The notes: a model not told the origin generated them from the letters alone. 64,000 nt of DNA from Heliocidaris erythrogramma (GCA_025617745.1 CM046869.1:3184823-3248822); one strand, 5' to 3'. Shown: positions 1 through 11,989, counted from the first letter of the stretch. A program made the numbers and translations.

Positions 1-1103
1 TGACAAAACAAGTGCTCCATGATATTAAACGTCACTATTCATGAACTCATTTTGCACTCAACAAAAAATACAAGCTTTTCTTAGTCAAAGAATGTTAGAT
101 TTAAAATGCATATTTGTGTAGTATAAACAGCACTGATATGGTTAAATACTTTGAATAAAAATACATCTTTGCATGAAGAGGAATAATCTTAATGTGTTCT
201 TTGGTGGAATAAAAAATGCATGCAGAATGCCAGAAAAGCTCAAAGTGAAAATGTGAGACCTCAGCCTTAACAATAAATGTGGGATATACATCATTTTACC
301 GTTATTACTTATTACACAACATAAATTCGGTATATACTGTGAATGAAAGAGTGATGTTTTCCTTGACAGACTGATTTAATAAGATCTGCTCCAATTCAAC
401 ACAAGAAGGAAATGTTCTAATAATTGAATTTATCCAAATAGGCGATATTCTTATCTACCTCGTCTAAATTATGAGTGCTCTAACTGCAATGAGGTTATAT
501 AATACTTGACTTTATCAGTGGGAATGGGGTACTCAGGTCCATTTCTCTATTTACTCAAGTAGATATCTATACAGAAGGAGCATTTGGTAGAGTTAACATT
601 ACCAAGTACCTCTTTTACCTCTAATACCAACGCATTACAGATGAGTGGATGAGTATAAACAAAACCCTATTTGTTGTTTCTACCAATACTCATACAGACA
701 ACTTTACAGAAGGAGCAAGGGGTAGTGTTCCCATTTTCACCATCAGTAGAATAACTGAACATATCTGCTATACAACTCTACAGCAGGAGCAAGTGGTAGA
801 GGTCACACTATTGCAATACTTCCCATACCATCTTTTTCACATATTTATATCTTTCTATTTTTATATATCGTACTCTAGCTACGTTACCCTGCCTGTATAG
901 TTTAATATGTAAACCTCGGTCCTGGGTTATTTATGTTCTTCTTTATTTGAGTGTTAAATGTTTTTACAATAAAAACAAAAATAAAATATCTATGAATATA
1001 AATAAAAAGTATATTGTTTCTCAAGTAACTTATTCAAAAGATGTGCTTGGTGTGAAAGCAACTCTTCGAAACATTCTCGGAGCAGAGTTCACACTACATC
1101 ATC
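1..1103. other. Gene-free stretch downstream of the TOM1-like gene
   Basis: No coding region is recognised. Loosely repeated words of the form ACAGAAGGAGCA...GGTAGAGG occur near 571, 709 and 781 and may be a decayed tandem repeat. The 3' UTR of the minus-strand gene should lie at the right edge. Confidence 0.4.
942..947 (-). terminator. Candidate polyadenylation signal of the TOM1-like gene
   Basis: The minus strand reads AATAAA about 157 nt past the TAA stop at 1104-1106. The position suits the 3' end of the gene, but the region is A/T-rich and the motif could be chance. Confidence 0.35.
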
Positions 1104-1256
1104 TTACTTCTCATTCCACTTGGCTTCTGTCACACTCATCATGAGGAAGAATGCTGTAATGATCTGGAGTGATCCTTGGAAGAGGAGACCAAAGCGAGAG
1201 AGGTGCAAGGTGCGAGGGTCCAAGGAGGAACTGGCATTTGCAAAGGCTCCCTTCAC
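1104..1256 (-). CDS. TOM1-like gene, last exon
   Basis: Fifty codons follow a TTTTCTCCAG acceptor and end at TAA. The protein ends with a basic loop (LDPRTLHLSRFGLLFQGS), a final hydrophobic helix (IITAFFLMMSV) and a short polar tail TEAKWNEK. Confidence 0.65.
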   Translation of the reverse strand: MKGAFANASSSLDPRTLHLSRFGLLFQGSLQIITAFFLMMSVTEAKWNEK

Positions 1257-4200
1257 CTGGAGAAAACAATCAAATTGACTTTCAAACCCTTTCCATGCCA
1301 CCAGATTTTTGACAATTTGCTCAAAATTAAAATTTCAAGAGTTAGATATTAACTTTCAATGAGTTATTTCTTGAGCAAACTGGGCAAAGATATATTACAT
1401 AGCAATAAATATTATATTGAAGGCACAGGTTCCTTTATGAGGAAGAATTTTCAAGTCAGTCTGAGCTTAAACAAAATGTTCAACACTTAAATTTTTGGGC
1501 GGGATTTGCCGCCCACGGCATGGTAAGGGTTAAAAATATCATACCAAGATGACTACTCCCTGGAGTAGTAACCTCTGGACAACTACCCCCAAGCCTTTAG
1601 GATATTGAACCCCCCCCCCTCAACTCATATAAAGAAAACCTGCAAAGCTATCCCTTTGAAGAAACACTTAGGAAGTATTAAAGACCTCAGCCTGACCCAA
1701 AACAACCATATATTGACGTAAAGCTTAGTAAACAAAGAATATAATTACCCTGGGTATTCATAAATTTTCGTCTCCGTTTATCCATAAAAAATAAAAAAGA
1801 TAATTTTTTTTGGTCCGCCCCCTCCCTATGGCGTAACAACAGAGGAAACTGCAGGGGGTCGCTAGACGTGTGACGACATGTCATGTATACAGCTCCGAGT
1901 GCGTCTACACGATATGTCGTCATCGAATTTTCACCCCCCGCAAAGTAGCGTTCCTCAGAGACGGGGCCCTCGTCAGAAAAACCACCGGGGCTCAACATTC
2001 GGGACGCTGTTACTCATTCCACAGGAAACGGAATCTCATGAAGTTGGTTTCAATTTGTTCAGAAAATATATAGCTCCCCGTGGATGAATAAAGGGTATAT
2101 TTCAAAATTCGGTCAGGCTGAGGTCTTTAAACTTAGGTTAAGTGTATGGGGATAATTGTTCAAGGGTAGTTGATTGAGGGTTATTGTCCAAAGAATTAGT
2201 TATCGGGTGGGGGGGGGGGGGGATCTGGGTGCAATGACAAATTATGGGAGATTGCTACCCAAGGTCAACAAAGTATCTTTTGGGTTTGGAAGAGTCTGAT
2301 TTTTAAAAACCAATCAAGCCAAAATCTTGCAAAGTCTCAGTCTTGGAAAAAGCACTTCTCCCAATAACCCATCGATGACTGAGCCTATGGGTTCATCGTA
2401 AGGCTGTATATGCTCATCCAATCATGTTCACATGTTAACATCTTCAAATTTTGCGGCTTGCATGGTTTCTTATTAAATAACACCATCAAAATTTGAAACA
2501 TTGTTTTTTAGTGAGTGAATTTTAGTGGGAATCCCTCTAAAGGTGTGAAATCTCTTTTGATGGTCAATAAAATGTTCTTGATGATTAGCAACTCACCTTG
2601 AAGTATACCTCCACTCCATAAGCCAAAAAGAGAATAACCTCAATGAAGATCAGACTCCCAAAGAAACCATGGACCACCTTCAGCAGGTAGCTTGGCTCCG
2701 GCACCATCTCAGATGCCACAAACTGAGCAATGAGGGCAGCATACAGGAATACGTTAAAGACCAAGAAGTACACCAGGGATTTCGACAAAGATCCAGGCCG
2801 CTCGTAACTCTTGTTGGAAATGTGGAACGCCTGGGTTTTTAGAAGGAGTCATTTGAAAGAAGTGTCATTATATTCTTTTTTTTTAATTTTCTAGTCATAA
2901 CATATCCCACAACACATCCAACAGGCACCCATGTTTGCTAATTTCAAATCTGTACTGAAAATCCACCTAAATATACCTAGTCTCACCCTTAAGTAGAAAA
3001 AAGATCATACTCGACAAGGATACGTGCCTGTAAGGTACTCGTATCAAGTCATCCAGTCAATCCCGGGGGCTATAGACTGTAATTCATTGCAGGAATTCAA
3101 GTTTTATTCAGAATCAATCACAAATTTCAAATAAGATGGGGACCAGGGCTCCGTTTCAGAAAACTTGTCATCAGTAACAACTGCCACATTTCTAGGACAA
3201 ATTTCCTCTCAGCCAATCAGATGCAAGGATTTCAGTAGCTTATAACAGTTATTGCAACTTGTTATTGATAACAAGTTTTATGAAACAGGGCTCTGGGGGG
3301 CATTTCATCAAGTGTTCTCGTCAGTAATTTTAACCGACAAACTCGCTCTCAGCCAATCAGATGCAAGGATTTCAGTAGCTTATAACAGTTATTGCAACTT
3401 GTCCTTGATGACAAGTTTTATGAAACAGGGCCCAGATCTTACTTCAGACCAAGAAGCAGAAACAGACCCGACACTGTGACTGACAATTAATTGGGTCTGT
3501 ATAACAAAGTAGGGCTTAGTCTTACCTCAGCCCAAAAGCAAACACAGAGAGAACAGCTGGACAGGAGGAAAGGGTAGTACATGCTCATGATGTTCGCTGC
3601 CCAGTGATGGGGAATGTATTTCTGGAAAGAAACAGGAACAAGAATCAATGAAATAATGGCTATCTTTTAAAAAAAGATCAGTTGAATACCTACAGTCAAA
3701 CTAGCAAATTTCACCGTACCTACAAGTCCTTTTTCAACTGCAAAAAGGAAGAGAAAGACGACTGATTAAATTATGATAGATAACAACATCATGTTGTCCT
3801 GGCAAGGATGAACTGAGAAGACAAAGGATATTACTATCAATTGACCCATTAGCAATCCTCTTAATCCAAGACATTTTTAATGATTGGCAATGTGTATATA
3901 TATCTCGACCATTTTAACCCCTCCATTTGAATATTTCTGAGACATTTGATTTCTGCTTACTTTATCAGGTTTCTCTTCCCATATTCATATTAACTTATAA
4001 AACATGGCATTTATTACTCTCAACACATTATCACAAGGATTAGGAAGAGACATAATGAGATAGTTTAGTTTTGAAATCAGCAAGGACTTGACTACGGTGA
4101 CCCTTCCTAACACAGTTAGATATCGCTTTAACCGTGATGTCATTTGACTCTTAATTTCTGTGATTTTTTTCGTTATAGTTGTGATACACCATACCTTGTA

Positions 4201-7200
4201 AATCTGTACAAAAATCAATACCCAGATATTTGAAGTATTCGTCAAAAACCCACGTTAAATTTCGATTTAATAGTATCTTATCTCTTTTCTTTTTGTACCG
4301 TCCTATCCGTATTACCCTATAGCTATGATATTATCTACTCTCAAAAATGCTAAATATAAGAAAATTCAAGTTGCTAACTTCAACTACATGTACATGTAAC
4401 ACTAGCACCAAGTATAATTCCCAACTGAAAGCATACAATATGATCCTGTCTATCCTCAAAATGCTAAATATATGAAAATTCAAGTTGCTAACTTCAACTA
4501 CACTTACCAATAGTGTAAAGTAGAGTCCTCTGCTGAAGGTAGCCAGGATTACCATGATGTAGAGAGTCTTCTGGGTTGTGATGCGACATGCTGCTGACAG
4601 GGAATGTGTCTTGGCACGCTGGAACTCTGATCGCATGCACAAAATCTAAATAAGAGAGTAAGATGAAATACCAAGAAATATGAAATAAATAGAATGACAG
4701 AGTTCCATTTGTGAGCTTTTTATATGCTTACCTCAATTAATTTATATTTTTAAGTAGCATACATGTATATCAAAGACTTAAAGGGATAGTCCACCCTGAT
4801 TACAAGTTGGTTTTAAAAGAAGCAGAAAAATTAAAGAAACAGATAAGTGAAGGTTTGAGCAAAATCTGATATGAAATAAGAAAGTAGTGAATTTTTGAAG
4901 TGGTAATCAATCAGACACTAATATCTCTTATCAAGTGTTTCACATTTTTTAAATGATAATCCAGCAATGTCAACATCAACTGACATATAAACCACATTAC
5001 GACTGTCAGTCATACTGAAGATATATTGCATACTCATAATTGAGCTTTATATTGAGACTGTGCTTAAGGTTTGTAAAGATAACTGACATACGAACGTCAA
5101 CACTAAAGACAGATAAGGGACAGGTTTCTCATTACAGCTACATAAGCATAAAAAACGACTGCAACTATGAATATCAGTAAGCAAACAAAATTTCCCCAAT
5201 GACTCACATACATGCATATTTGCTTCACGTCAATGTGCCCTTGTAAAGCTTTAGATCCAGGTATGGAGTTGCTATCTCTAGCTGTATGCAACATTTTTCC
5301 TGTTATTGCTCTAAAAGTGCTATTATATGTAGTCTGACTGACAAAGAACATTCCCATTTTTTACCACGGCTCCGTCATTATTTTTTATTCCAGGGGATCT
5401 ATAGCAAAAGGGGTGGGTCACATAAAGCCCCCGATTTCATTTAAACATTTTAGTCTTCAGTGAAATTTTTGGGATTTGTAAGTAGCAAACCACTTTTAGT
5501 GTCGAGCTCTGGTTCACCAGTTAATGAACTTCAGGGCCCCCGTTTCATAAAACTTGTTATCAAAGAAACAAATTATTACAATAATTATTATACATGTACA
5601 AGCTAGTGAAATCCTTGAATCTCATTGGCTGAGAGCAAATTTGTCATAGAAATTTGGCAGTTGTTATTGATAAAAAATTTATGAAACGGGGTCCAGAATA
5701 TTCTCCCAGTGGTATCTAGTTTCCTGTTGAATTAGCAACAGATTTGACAAGATAGCCATAATGACATTAGGACATTTCTTAATCACACTACAGTAACCAT
5801 TCTAGGTGAAATTATACACTATAAATTTGACAAAATATTTTAACCAAGTCAATTTAAACTTCTCCTTGCAGTTATTCTATCTGAATCTATTTTTTTAAAA
5901 ACCTATACAGGGTGGTTATGACATTATGATAACCTTTATCTAGTGAAAGACCCCTCCAGGCATATTTGCCTTTATCAGCCATGGGCACTTTACAGAGCAT
6001 GCAACTAGACCCCCCCCCCCGAAACCTTTCAGAAAATTGGTAACCCATTGTCTACCGAATTCTCTTATTTTCCTCAGCTTAACCCTTTCATGACAGGAAT
6101 TATTTAAGGGCTAAATTGATCACATTTTCCCCTCAAATTGGCAACAATAATATTTTTCTTTTAATGCTACATGGTTCTGATAAAATGTAATGTCTTTGAA
6201 AACAACATACTGTACATGGTTAGGAACTTTGACGAAAAGTTGAAAAAATTGCCAATTTCGAAGAGAAACAAAAATTTTGAACCTCTCAGTGTGTGATGCC
6301 AATTTAAGAATTTTAAAGCTTATTCTCCTTTTAAAATTCCTTGCATCAAACGCGACATGGTCATGCAACAAAAATGGACACAATGTGTGCAGAAATTTTT
6401 GTGCTTTCACCAAATTTTTTTAGGGCTTTGAATCAAAAGTTATTGAGCCAAACCACAAAATGTGGTCAATTGTCTCGAAAGAGTTAATATTGGAACCACC
6501 CACTTCCCTATGGCAATGGGTTAACACCAGCCACTCTTTGGGGCACAAAAAATCCTGAAAACTCAACTTCTTAATGTTGTAATTCAATAACTTCACATCA
6601 CAAAACTTTGGTGAACCAAGAGCACTCACAAAATTTGTCTGCATAAAATTGTCTTTAATTTTTAATTCAGCTTTGTCTCTTTTTGAAGAAAAACTAGAAT
6701 ATCATTGAAAGGTGATTAATATTCCCGCCCCAATGTGTTGCCAAATTTCCTGACCATTGCTCAAAAAATGAGGAAGTGGTTTGATCTGCAAAATTTTCCT
6801 GTTTTATTGCCATATGCTGTTACCATTGCAACGCAGTTTGCCACACACTGAAACTATATATCTTGCACATCTTTACCACAAGAACAATGTGTGTGCCTAA
6901 TTTCATGAGCATTGCCTGAAAAAGTGAGGAAGATTTATTGCCATATGTCGTTACCATGGCCACGCATTTCTGACACATTCCAGAAATATGTTTTGCACAT
7001 CTTCGTTCCAAGACAAATGTGTGTGCGAAATTTCATGAGCATTGCTCGAAAAATGAGGAAGTAGTTTGATCCGCAAGGTTTCCCACTGATTTATTGCCAT
7101 AATATGCCGTTGCCATGCTGTTACCATGGCAACATATTTCCGACACATTAAAAAAATATATCTTGCACATCTTCATCCCAAGACCAATGTGTGTGGCGAA

Positions 7201-9960
7201 TGTGTGTGGCGAATGTGTGTGTTGAATTTCATGAGCATTGCTCGAAAAATGAGGCAGTAGTTAGATGTGCAAGATTTGCAACGGACCGACCGACCGACCA
7301 ACCATACGTTGATTCCTACATGTATGTAGCCCCTTCAAACTTCGTTTGGCGGGGGTATAAAAATAATCAGAAATCCGATCTAAATTGGGAAAATATCATG
7401 CCTGATAGACCCATATGTAAGGGAAATAAATACTCACCAATTGAATAGTAGCTACACAACACAGAAGATAGAAAACTGATCCAAATGCTATAAAGTAGGT
7501 ATTGTTGTACTCATCGCAATTGCCACCCTGGAACTGAACCTATAGTATATGAGATTTAAAAAATAAAGAGAGAAGAAAAGACTACATTTGTGACCCGCCG
7601 CCTCAAAACCTACAATAAGTCGCACGGACCACAACGTAGCAAACAGCCCAAAATAGTAAATTTGCTTGGATCAGTCGATTTTCTGTTTTTGATAGAAATG
7701 GGTAGTTTCATTATCATTTTATCATGTCTCAAGTTTGTGAGTCGTAATTCGACTCAGAAATATGTTTTGGGGGCATTTTAAAATGACTCCTTTTTTTTCA
7801 CCTGTCGAGCTAATGAATGTTTGGAGAGCATTTGTAATACTTTCAGTCAATGCCAAATTACTACTTTAGCTCTAAAGATAATAAATTAATTTTTGGAGTG
7901 AGTAATGAATAGGTCCTCCTGGAGCAGTGTGCCAAAATTTAGCCTAATCTAATAATCCCTTAATACCTGTTGCTATGGTTATTTGAATACCCAGTTTTAC
8001 TTGGGCGCACACAGAGAGCGAAGGTTTAGCACTCTTTTGTTCCGAACTTAAATGGCCATTTTCTCTGAATAGGAGTTATTGATTGCTGGTTACATACTGA
8101 TTCTAAATGTGATATTTAAAGGTGTTATCATTGAGTAAACTAGGCAAGTGATATACCATTGGAAAGCTGAGAATCTCTACTTTCAGAAAATGTATAAAAC
8201 AAAAAAAAAATAATTTTGGCGACTTATTGTAGGTTTTGAGGCGTCGGGTCACATTTTTTTTTTTGCAATTAAAAATTTTCATTCATTCACCTATAAACTG
8301 GTGAATATTATAGATCAACCCTTATAGAAACACTAATTATAATATATACTTGTCATGTGTGCTTCCTAGTAATTATTTGCTCTATCATTCAATGTACAAT
8401 TTATAGTCTACGTTTCGTATATTTTGGCAAGTGTATTTATGATTTTTCTTGGTTTTGACTTCAAATGTATATGACCCTAATGATACAAAGGTGCACACCA
8501 AAACAACATCACGAATATCTGGAAAGTACAAGAGCCGAAATATTCCCCTAAATTAATAATTTTTTACGAGAAAAATATGGCAATTATTGGCTCGTTAATA
8601 AAATTCTCGAAAGCAAATCTTGATTCTATTTAATAGGGAAATGTGAAATTCTGTCTCAGTCATAGTAAAAACTTGAATGCAAATAGCTCTGTTACAATCC
8701 AAAAGCTTACAATTCGATGGAGAATATCTAGGAACTGATATTCATTTGGTTTTGATAATTAATATTTACATATACATCGCCTGAAAGCTAAACCCCGTAG
8801 AAAAACATACATCTTATTTTTTTAGCACGGTAAAAAATGCAGTAAAGAGAAATACATGTAAGCAGAACAAAAATGATATTTCTATCAGCTCATTAGTGAT
8901 TACAACTTCCAAATCAGTAACTTTTTAAAATTCTTTTTCTGAAACTTTCATTTGCCAGTTTCTCTATTTTACTGCTTCCGCCAAAGCAGTAAAATAGCAA
9001 TAAACTTGTTATTATGGGTTTAATTTTCCTTTGATATTTCACGTGAATGATTAAAAAAACAAAAGGATTTGGCAAGAATATCCATTTGAAAAACATGTAA
9101 CAAATATTGAAAATTCTATATCTAAAGTGGTGTTCCCCTCTTACTTCTAGCTCTGTACTTTATAACAAGAAATACAATTACAGGTTCGGGGGATGGGGGA
9201 TCCCCCTTCTTTTTAAGCACTGCATAATTAAACTTTTTATTATCTTATTTTGCATTGGGGAAAGAATTAAAATCTAAGGACCATTTTTTTTTTAGAAATT
9301 CATTTAATTGATTAATTTATTCAATCATTTATTTTTATTTAATTTATTCTTTTGCTGGGGTGTTATTACAACCACACAGAAATCAAAATCTCTTAACATT
9401 TCTCCTGGCAGGAAAATATCTACAGGGAAAATAGTTGTATTATTAAAGAATATACTTTTAATTCATTTCTTTTATGCTTTTCATTTCTTTCTATTGTACT
9501 TTTTTTTCACTGTTCAACTAGGTTGTCTTGCATTACCACACAAATGCGGAATGTTGGGCTCAGACAATGGAAGTGGGGGGGGGGGGGGGGGGAACCATTT
9601 GTCTGCCAAACAAAAGGTGACCCCCAATTTACTTCCATTGTCCGCCATGCCTGGATGTTATGATGCTCGCTTTGGTAATGTTTCACATGGTTCAACCGTT
9701 TTAAAGAACAGACAGCTTCACAATTAGCTTTCAAGAGCGCTTTACTTTCACAAGACTTTCAGAGCGAATTTATCTATTCCTGGGTATTTTTGTTTGTTAG
9801 GGTTTTTTTAAATCACAGAACTATAGACTCCACTTACCACACAAATGCAGGATCCATTGAGGCATTCTCCATGACCAGAACAGTTAGCAGGACAGGTGTA
9901 GTCTTTGGGGTTGATGATATTCAGTGATGTCATGATGCTTGCTATGGTAATGTTCCACAT
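1104..9960 (-). CDS. THH1/TOM1/TOM3-like (GPR137-related) multi-pass membrane protein with EGF-like N-terminus, six exons
   Basis: Six minus-strand segments (9960-9838, 7539-7438, 4645-4508, 3621-3526, 2830-2597, 1256-1104) are all phase 0 and bounded by AG/GT sites. Together they give about 281 residues. Residues 20-52 hold an EGF-like pattern with CPANC, GHGEC and GSCIC, then a Cys in GGNCDEY. About six hydrophobic segments follow. The run SSCSLCVCFWAE matches the FWAE motif of the plant TOM1/THH1 and animal GPR137 membrane family. In that family the proteins sit in endomembranes or lysosomes; the role here is unknown. The first segment lacks a convincing signal peptide and an in-frame TAA lies 14 codons upstream, so a further 5' exon is likely. 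Introns are packed with MITEs. The family call rests on motif recognition only. Confidence 0.6.
1678..2130. mobile_element. TTAA-flanked MITE with 16-bp inverted ends
   Basis: AGACCTCAGCCTGACC immediately after TTAA (1678-1681) is matched exactly in reverse complement just before TTAA (2127-2130). TTAA duplication is the hallmark of piggyBac and Kolobok transposons. The AG start, rather than CCY, makes a Kolobok-type origin at least as likely. The 453-bp element has no transposase and sits downstream in the last intron of the TOM1-like gene. Confidence 0.8.
2597..2830 (-). CDS. TOM1-like gene, exon 5
   Basis: This is the longest exon at 78 codons, from AFHISNKSYERPG to VEVYFK, with an AACCCAG acceptor and GTGAGT donor. 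It encodes two hydrophobic helices, near SLVYFLVFNVFLYAALIAQF and HGFFGSLIFIEVILFLAYG. Codon use and length without stops support real coding. Confidence 0.7.
3146..3293. mobile_element. Palindromic MITE, family P (copy 1)
   Basis: An approximately 145-bp hairpin-forming repeat whose ends read GGGCTCCGTTTCA and TGAAACAGGGCTC. The centre (CAGCCAATCAGATGCAAGGA, TTTCAGTAGCTTATAACAGT) is shared by ten copies across the window. Confidence 0.75.
3294..3433. mobile_element. Palindromic MITE, family P (copy 2)
   Basis: This is a second family-P copy directly abutting copy 1. Its left end is the GCATTTCATCAAGTGTT type and its right end the TTTTATGAAACAGGGCCC type, so one copy combines both end variants of the family. 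Confidence 0.75.
3526..3621 (-). CDS. TOM1-like gene, exon 4 (FWAE motif)
   Basis: The exon is 32 codons running from KYIPHHWAANIM to CVCFWAE, with acceptor TTTCCAG and donor GTAAG. FWAE at the end of a hydrophobic helix is the most diagnostic word for the TOM1/GPR137 core. Confidence 0.65.
3825..4262 (-). pseudogene. Decayed C-terminal part of an L1/Tx1-like reverse transcriptase
   Basis: In broken minus-strand frames the region encodes EYFKYLGIDF, then SRLKRYLTVLGRVTVVKSLL, then KLNYLIMSLPNP, NGGVKMVEI and SWIKRI. This order (YLG, GR.TV.KSL, KLNYL...PNP, Y..GG.K, SW..R) is that of the region after the catalytic core in L1-type non-LTR elements. At least two frameshifts and one stop break it. 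It lies in an intron of the TOM1-like gene and on the same strand. Confidence 0.65.
4508..4645 (-). CDS. TOM1-like gene, exon 3
   Basis: The exon is 46 codons with a polypyrimidine/TTTAG acceptor and GTAAG donor. A basic, probably cytosolic stretch (FQRAKTHSLSAACRITTQ) precedes a hydrophobic segment ending RGLYFTLL. The R-G-(L/V)-Y-F word is typical of the TOM1 family. Confidence 0.65.
4778..4930. mobile_element. Partial TTAA-type element, family A
   Basis: TTAA followed by AGGGATAGTCCACCCTGATT and about 130 bp more matches the left part of the complete family-A element at 18056. No matching right end was found, so it is truncated or too decayed to recognise. Confidence 0.6.
5534..5694. mobile_element. 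Palindromic MITE, family P (copy 3)
   Basis: Starts GGGCCCCCGTTTCATAAAAC and ends TTATGAAACGGGGTCC. It carries the family-P centre in reverse orientation (CTTGAATCTCATTGGCTGAG). Confidence 0.7.
6740..7360. repeat. Tandem repeat element, units of about 130-170 bp
   Basis: Units are recognised by GTTACCATGGCAACGCATTT-like words at about 6819, 6950 and 7120. They share AATTTCATGAGCATTGCTCG and ATATCTTGCACATCTTC. The array ends with GACCGACCGACC and GCGGGGGTATAA. Units vary in length, so the repeat is old. It lies in an intron of the TOM1-like gene. Confidence 0.65.
7438..7539 (-). CDS. TOM1-like gene, exon 2 (end of EGF-like module and first TM)
   Basis: The exon is 34 codons with acceptor CTATAG and donor GTGAGT. 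It opens VQFQGGNCDEYNNTYF, which supplies the last EGF-like cysteine and a sequon, then runs into the hydrophobic segment FIAFGSVFYLLCCVATIQL. Confidence 0.65.
7590..8252. mobile_element. GTGACCC-family DNA element D1
   Basis: The 663-bp element has inverted ends: GTGACCCGCCGCCTCAAAAC on the left and, in reverse complement, GTGACCCGACGCCTCAAAAC on the right, both continuing with TACAATAAGTCGC-like sequence. ATTT flanks both sides as a 4-bp target duplication. It is homologous end to end with the D2 element once that element's insert is removed. No transposase is present, so the superfamily is unassigned. Confidence 0.8.
9526..9735 (-). pseudogene. Decayed duplicate of the first TOM1-like exon
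   Basis: On the minus strand this stretch aligns at both ends with the exon at 9960-9838. ACCATGTGAAACATTACCAA plus about 20 further bases matches the exon start, and GCATTTGTGTGGTAA matches its 3' end including the donor. The middle, which should carry the EGF-like cysteines, is replaced by unrelated sequence with an 18-base G/C homopolymer. It sits about 100 bp downstream of the real exon in intron 1 and is not expected to be coding. Confidence 0.6.
9838..9960 (-). CDS. TOM1-like gene, first recognised exon (EGF-like module)
   Basis: This segment encodes 41 residues from MWNITIASIM to GSCICV and ends at a GTAAG donor. The ATG at 9960 is the only in-frame ATG after the upstream TAA. The exon could instead be internal and begin at an acceptor around 9970-10000. 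It carries five of the six cysteines of the EGF-like pattern. Confidence 0.6.
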
Positions 9961-10520
9961 GGTGCAACAGTCTCCAAGTACAGGTGTCCCAATATTAGGA
10001 GTTTATCACGACAGCTCTCCACAAGGGTGTTTCTGAGAGGCATGCTGAGTTGTCCGTTCTTAAATTGTTTACTTCTTTGTGTTGTTCATTTTGACTGTAT
10101 ATAAAACAAATAGATTAAAAAAAAAAAGAATATCAAGAATTGCACTTAATGACAGCAGGTTGGTGAGGGAAAGAAAGAACTGAAAAAAAAAAGAAATAAC
10201 ATTATTTTACAGACATTATCTATCAACAAATATTCCCAACATAAAGGAAAAACAAAATTTTGAAAACAAAGAAAATACAAAAGATGCATGAAACATACTA
10301 TAAAACATACATGTATGTTTATTTATTCTTAATTTGACCTTAAATGAATAATGCACTTTAATGATAGATGAGTAATACTAATTGAACACCCAGCTGCAGT
10401 TATTTAATTTGAGTTTTATGAAATGATATCTATTTAAGAAGATTCCTGTGGGAGTGTGTGATGAGCACTTTATAGGCTGTGCATTTTTGTGAACTATTGA
10501 AAATTATGAATACTTCTGAC

Positions 10521-10667
10521 TCTCAGTTTCATAAAACTTGTTATCATTGACAATTGCCACATTCCTATGACAAATTTACTCTCAGCCAATCACATGCAAT
10601 GATTTCAGTAGCTTATAACAGTTATTGCAGCTTGTTATTGATAACAAGTTTTATGACACAGGGGCCC
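10521..10667. mobile_element. Palindromic MITE, family P (copy 4)
   Basis: Contains TTTCATAAAACTTGTTATCA, the family-P centre AGCCAATCACATGCAATGAT and the right end TTGATAACAAGTTTTATG. Confidence 0.7.
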
Positions 10668-10869
10668 TAATGTACTAAAAGGTGTAAAATGATCATGCCT
10701 TGTTAAAAGTTGAAGAGTGCATGAACCTTTTGAACTACATAATGGCTTTAACACTGATGAACACTCCTGAACACCAAATGACGAATAAACCGTCACTGAC
10801 ACGGTTTTGCAGTATTCAATTTTTTTTACTGTTCCAAAGAATTCAAGGTATGAAAATACCAATTTTGAA

Positions 10870-10955
10870 AGCATTGTCTGTTTGGAGCCAGAAGGGCGTT
10901 AACTTTGTACAAATGATGGGACTTACGCCCTTATGGCTACCAACAGACAACATGT
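10870..10955. repeat. Short imperfect hairpin
   Basis: TTGTCTGTTTGGAGCCAGAA followed by GGGCGTTAA pairs with TTACGCCCTTATGGCTACCA followed by ACAGACAA. The two arms flank a loop of about 25 bases. It is probably a solitary MITE or a repeat end. Confidence 0.5.
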
Positions 10956-11049
10956 TCTCTGGAGTCATAACATTATGATGTGTAATGAAGGGTGAACATG
11001 TGAATAAATACTTAGACTGTAAGTTTACTCTAGCCTTTCCATGTGAAGG

Positions 11050-11989
11050 CAAATGAATACATAGTCTTTTTATTTTGATCCTTCATGTCAAATATAGAAG
11101 AATTTTTTTCAAAGTGAGCTAACATTGGATCTGATGCTTGGTACGACAGGTAATTTCTGTTCTTGTTACAATAAAAGCATTAATTAAAAAAAAACCCACC
11201 CCAAAACCCCCAATAACATATGTTTGAAAGCAGGGGGAAAATGAGGGAAAGGACTGGACAGAAATGAAAAACAAGAGCAGAACATTTCAAACAATGGAGA
11301 AATACTGTATGAACAATAATATGAAAATTACAAAAAAATAAATATAAAAATAAAAAAGAAGAGAATAGGGGAAACAGAAAATAAAATCAATTGATGATTG
11401 AAGTAATAGTGACTAGGAGAAGAGAAGAAACAACCACTTTTCAAGTGTCCAATGAAAACTTCTACAAATTATTAAACTTACTAAAGGTCAGCATGCAATT
11501 CAGACTCCACAATAAACCACAAAAAGCTGGAATACAAGAACTTCACACATCAAACTTGATTCTAATAATGCATGAAGTACATGTACCTGTAAAGAGCAGG
11601 CCTGCAGCCTTTTGTGCTATTTTTCAGTCTTTCCCTACATGTACATCCCACTTTTCAGTCATAATCACATGACCCACTTGTCGTCTCCCTATTGGTACCC
11701 TATTTACACAATTGCATCATGGGCCATAGAAGAGTTGGCTCGCTGACAACTGGAGGAAATCCAATGTACATAATTTCCTATGAACCTTTGTTACTTACTT
11801 TTTATTCTGTTTTTCTCTTCTCCTAACTAATTGGTTCACCATAGAATGAATTGCTTCCTGCAAATCTGCAAAATTATTTTTCTGATGTTCATTGTAATTC
11901 ATATACAATAATAAATAATTATACAAAAGGAAGCAGGTACACGTGTTTAACTGAATCAAGAGTATGGGACTTGTGTGAAAAGTGCAAAT
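11050..11989. other. Gene-free stretch
   Basis: The sequence is A-rich and unremarkable. No coding region, RNA gene or clear repeat was recognised between the hairpin near 10.9 kb and the D2 element. Confidence 0.4.

Noticed and set aside
3712..3736. 18-bp microexon between TOM1-like exons 3 and 4 (TTGAAAAAGGACTTGTAG between AG and GT)
   Set aside because: In phase 0 it ends in a TAG stop, and exons 3 and 4 already join in phase without it.
9308..9727. 139-residue plus-strand open frame
   Set aside because: It runs through low-complexity T-rich DNA, a poly-G run and the antisense of the decayed exon. There is no protein-like conservation.
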